This document shows positions 61,955 through 64,000 of a DNA stretch of 64,000 nucleotides, piece by piece. Made by a program: the position numbers and the translations under genes. The notes under the pieces are model-generated. The model was not told where the DNA came from. It saw only the letters and a list, made by a program, of their open reading frames with translations, and ran no database searches. Origin of the DNA: Balneola vulgaris DSM 17893. GTDB taxonomy: Bacteria > Bacteroidota > Rhodothermia > Balneolales > Balneolaceae. The stretch spans positions 1,201,212-1,265,211 of the forward strand of contig NZ_AQXH01000001.1 in the NCBI RefSeq assembly GCF_000375465.1. The letters are read 5' to 3'. Within the stretch, counting starts at the first letter, position 1. Each line of letters begins with the position of its first letter.

Positions 61955-63088
61955 ATGAAAAACTTACTTCTTCTTCTCTGTATAATAGGTATTGCATCAA
62001 CAGCTACAGCTCAACAACGTGCTGATGTTCGAACTTTTGGAATCACACCAGGTATTTTAACACCCGGGCCATTGAATTCAATCACGGATGTTCATGGCGT
62101 AAAAGTTGGGCATCATACTATACACGTAGGCACTCAAATACATACTGGGGTAACCATGATACTGCCTCATGATGGAAATATGTACCGTGAGCGAGTACCC
62201 GCTGCAGTTTATGTAGGAAATGGTTTTGGCAAAGCGGTAGGCTTTACTCAAATAGAAGAACTCGGTGAAATTGAAACACCTATTGGCCTTACCAATACCT
62301 TAAGTATTCACACGGTTGCCAATGCTATAACGGATTACATGTTACAGCTGTCAGGCAATCAGAATGTGCGATCGGTAAATCCAATTGTAGGCGAAACCAA
62401 TGATGGTTACCTAAACGATATTCGTGGTCGTCATGTGAATTTTGACCATATATATAGTGCGATTGAAAATGCTAACACTGGTAAAGTAGCACAAGGCAAT
62501 GTTGGTGCTGGGGCTGGCACTAGAGCTTTAGGTTTTAAAGGTGGAATTGGTTCGTCTTCACGAACGCTACCTCTAGAGTTGGGAGGATATACTGTTGGGG
62601 TACTGGTGCAATCCAACTTCGGGGGTGTACTTACTATTGATGGTGTTCCGGTTGGTGAAGAACTCAAGAACCATTACTTGTCGAATGTGGTGCCCTATGA
62701 TGTAGATGGCTCAATAATGATTGTTGTAGCTACCGATGCTCCTCTAAATGCACGAAACCTAAAACGATTAGCACGACGAGCTTTTCTAGGTATTGCTAAA
62801 GTTGGGGGCTTCGCTAGTAATGGAAGTGGTGATTATGTAATTGCATTTTCAACACATGAAGGTGTGCGTATTCATTTAGACGACCGTTCGCCCGTAAAAG
62901 AGATTTCGAACTTAGATAACAAAGCGATGTCGCCCTTATTCTTAGCTACTGTTGAAGCAACCGAAGAAGCTATTCTAAACTCCCTTTTCCATGCCGAGGA
63001 TATAGAAGGACATAACGGTGATCAAAAAGCATTACCTATCAATACAATTTTGGAGATCATGCAAAAGTATAACCACATCGATCGCTGA
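61955..63088 (+). CDS. P1 (S58/DmpA-type) aminopeptidase, secreted
   Basis: N-terminal-nucleophile aminopeptidase. I start at the ATG at 61955, giving a signal peptide MKNLLLLLCIIGIASTATAQ. The frame is open for 112 codons upstream but runs antisense through the flavoprotein gene. Family motifs: GILTPGPLNSITDVHGVKVGHHT, then ETNDGYLNDIRGRHV, GNVGAGAGTRALGFKGGIGSSS, then DGSIMIVVATDAPL, with self-cleavage expected before the Ser of DGS, and SNGSGDYVIAFST. 377 residues. It follows the flavoprotein start region in a divergent arrangement. Exported by its signal peptide. Confidence 0.88.
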   Translation: MKNLLLLLCIIGIASTATAQQRADVRTFGITPGILTPGPLNSITDVHGVKVGHHTIHVGTQIHTGVTMILPHDGNMYRERVPAAVYVGNGFGKAVGFTQIEELGEIETPIGLTNTLSIHTVANAITDYMLQLSGNQNVRSVNPIVGETNDGYLNDIRGRHVNFDHIYSAIENANTGKVAQGNVGAGAGTRALGFKGGIGSSSRTLPLELGGYTVGVLVQSNFGGVLTIDGVPVGEELKNHYLSNVVPYDVDGSIMIVVATDAPLNARNLKRLARRAFLGIAKVGGFASNGSGDYVIAFSTHEGVRIHLDDRSPVKEISNLDNKAMSPLFLATVEATEEAILNSLFHAEDIEGHNGDQKALPINTILEIMQKYNHIDR

Positions 63089-63148
63089 TTTTAGCCATTC
63101 ACCCATTTTCTCCCACAAAATCCTCCCACTTTCTACCCAATTTTAATT

Positions 63149-63190
63149 AAAGCACTCAAAACGGCATTTATAGCTCATTTTGAGTGCTTT
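63149..63190 (+). terminator. Hairpin after the P1 peptidase gene
   Basis: AAAGCACTCAAAA and TTTTGAGTGCTTT form a perfect 13-bp stem with a 16-base loop, but only CTCTAT follows, so it is a weak terminator. Confidence 0.5.
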
Positions 63191-63256
63191 CTCTATGTAT
63201 ATTGATGGGTTCAATGCATGCTTCATGTTAAATATTAAGATTCCTAAACAAAATTC

Positions 63257-63286
63257 TTGACACGATATGGAAGATTAGGGTACATT
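63257..63286 (+). promoter_or_regulatory. Promoter of the mraZ (division/cell-wall) cluster
   Basis: TTGACA (63257-63262), 18-bp spacer and TACATT (63281-63286). The predicted start is about 63293, inside the MraZ sites. This leaves about 70 bp of leader before the GTG at 63365. Confidence 0.7.
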
Positions 63287-63312
63287 GTGGGGTGAAGTGG
63301 GAGATAGTGGGG
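63287..63312 (+). promoter_or_regulatory. MraZ operator: three direct repeats
   Basis: TGGG at 63288, 63298 and 63308, with GTGGG[GA] recurring every 10 bp. MraZ in other bacteria represses its own operon by binding such TGGGN repeats with 10-bp periodicity. They lie immediately downstream of the -10. Confidence 0.85.
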
Positions 63313-63364
63313 ACTACTCGCACATTCCAATTTTTAGCAATCTTAAATCTTCTGGTCGGGAACC

Positions 63365-63841
63365 GTGCCTAGCTTTAAAGGACAATACGAGCATAGTATA
63401 GACGATAAAGGTCGTGTAGCCTTCCCTGCCAAACTGCGTAAATCTCTCAGTCCCGACGCTCAAGAACGCTTCACAATCGTGCGCAGCCAATCCGATAAAT
63501 GTCTCTATTTATACCCAGACGACCAGTGGGAATTAGTAGAAGAACGCTTATCTAAAGTAAATTCCTTTAGTAAAAAAGGGCGATTGGTAAAACGCCACTT
63601 CCTACGTTTTGCTGAAGACGTATCTCTCGACAAACAGAACAGAATTGCTGTCCCCTCTGATCATTTAGCATATTCTGAAATCTCTTCTAAAGTTGTGTTT
63701 GTTGGTATGGGCGACCATATAGAAGTTTGGGATCCTACCAAGCTTACCGAAGCTGACGAAAGTTTAGATCAGGACTTTGTCACCGACATTTTTGAGCAAG
63801 TATTGGGTGATGGTGACGTCACCGATTCCGGGGAGGTCTAA
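63365..63841 (+). CDS. mraZ: Transcriptional regulator MraZ
   Basis: Ring-forming DNA-binding protein and repressor of the division and cell-wall cluster. The GTG at 63365 gives MPSFKGQYEHSIDDKGR, the correct family start. The two SpoVT-AbrB domains carry the DxxxR motifs DDKGRVAFPAKLR (about 13-25) and DKQNRIAVP (about 88-96). 158 residues, normal length. Its stop is 1 bp before rsmH. Three MraZ sites precede it, consistent with autorepression. Confidence 0.95.
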   Translation: MPSFKGQYEHSIDDKGRVAFPAKLRKSLSPDAQERFTIVRSQSDKCLYLYPDDQWELVEERLSKVNSFSKKGRLVKRHFLRFAEDVSLDKQNRIAVPSDHLAYSEISSKVVFVGMGDHIEVWDPTKLTEADESLDQDFVTDIFEQVLGDGDVTDSGEV

Positions 63842-63842
63842 G

Positions 63843-64000
63843 ATGTCAGAGTATATCGAACACATCCCGGTTATGTTGAATGAGTGCATGGATGCACTAA
63901 TCACAGACAAAGACGCTATATATATAGACGCCACCTTAGGTGGTGGAGGGCATTCCAAAGAAATTTTAGCCCGTCTTAGTGATGAAGGCACGCTTTATTC
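63843..64000 (+). CDS. rsmH: 16S rRNA (cytosine1402-N4)-methyltransferase RsmH, N-terminal part
   Basis: Cut off by the window end after about 52 codons. MSEYIEHIPVMLNECMDAL is the family start, and the SAM-binding segment YIDATLGGGGHSKEIL follows. It is the second gene of the mra/dcw cluster, one base after mraZ. Confidence 0.93.
   Translation, partial: MSEYIEHIPVMLNECMDALITDKDAIYIDATLGGGGHSKEILARLSDEGTLY

Noticed and set aside
63149-63190. CIRCE heat-shock operator (AGCACTC/GAGTGCT)
   Set aside because: The arms are similar to CIRCE halves but separated by far more than 9 bp, and no chaperonin gene follows.

Overview
The window reads as a contiguous piece of a bacterial chromosome, moderately AT-rich, with densely packed genes on both strands. 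Several features point to the Bacteroidota/Balneolota/Rhodothermota side of the tree. These are a -10 element of TATATTTG type in front of the tRNA-Gly gene, weak or absent Shine-Dalgarno sequences before most genes, a TPR-type two-component kinase, the Bacteroidetes-type GlmU-like nucleotidyltransferase, a mercuric-reductase-like flavoprotein and a class II DAHP synthase. A Balneolaceae-like organism is my best guess, by inference only. Nearly everything is housekeeping or envelope and signalling biology. I see no prophage, no CRISPR array and no classical insertion sequence.

Layout. 1-8.8 kb: a cut-off response regulator, class II DAHP synthase, and a stress block (Hsp20, HtrA/Deg protease, ClpB) with an outer-membrane-type protein between. 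8.8-13.3 kb: a leftward cluster of PfkB kinase, SemiSWEET, RdgB, Tat-exported glycosylasparaginase and an SSS symporter. 13.5-22.2 kb: CoA-type Nudix hydrolase, FAD oxidoreductase, M20 amidohydrolase, a DUF4097-like protein with MnmD, then SerA, EngB and PurF. 22.4-31.2 kb: a His-rich membrane protein, a TPR histidine kinase, OsmC, an MFS carrier, an array of 153-bp repeats beside tRNA-Gly, a UPF1-like helicase and a GntR regulator. 31.2-31.9 kb: a DUF559 endonuclease gene inside inverted repeats, with a 41-codon small ORF alongside. 31.9-41 kb: MutS, YihY, 3-methyladenine glycosylase, YceI, DUF6580, SDR, sorbosone-dehydrogenase-like lipoprotein and an isocitrate-dehydrogenase-family enzyme. 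41-51 kb: GNAT, Hpt, GlmS with a divergent GlmU-like enzyme, and a three-gene phosphorelay cluster. 51-60.4 kb: PdxJ, Era, a tricorn-like S41 protease and the methionine operon metY-osmC-metX-hom. 60.4-64 kb: a flavoprotein disulfide reductase, a P1 peptidase, and the start of the division/cell-wall cluster (mraZ, rsmH) with a readable promoter and MraZ operator.

The most unusual region is upstream of the methionine operon. A promoter at 55951-55979 would start transcription almost exactly at the ATG of a 25-codon peptide whose middle reads M-M-C-M-M-C-C. That codon run lies in the 5' arm of a hairpin, and an intrinsic terminator follows. A second promoter and a complete SAM-I riboswitch with its own terminator come next, before metY. 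This looks like two stacked sensors, one for Met/Cys translation and one for SAM, on one operon. Second in interest is the DUF559 gene whose stop codon and last residues are encoded by one of a pair of about 37-bp inverted repeats, which suggests a small mobile or repeat-propagating unit.

All functional calls come from reading translations by eye. Nothing was searched against a database, so family-level calls are firmer than substrate-level calls.
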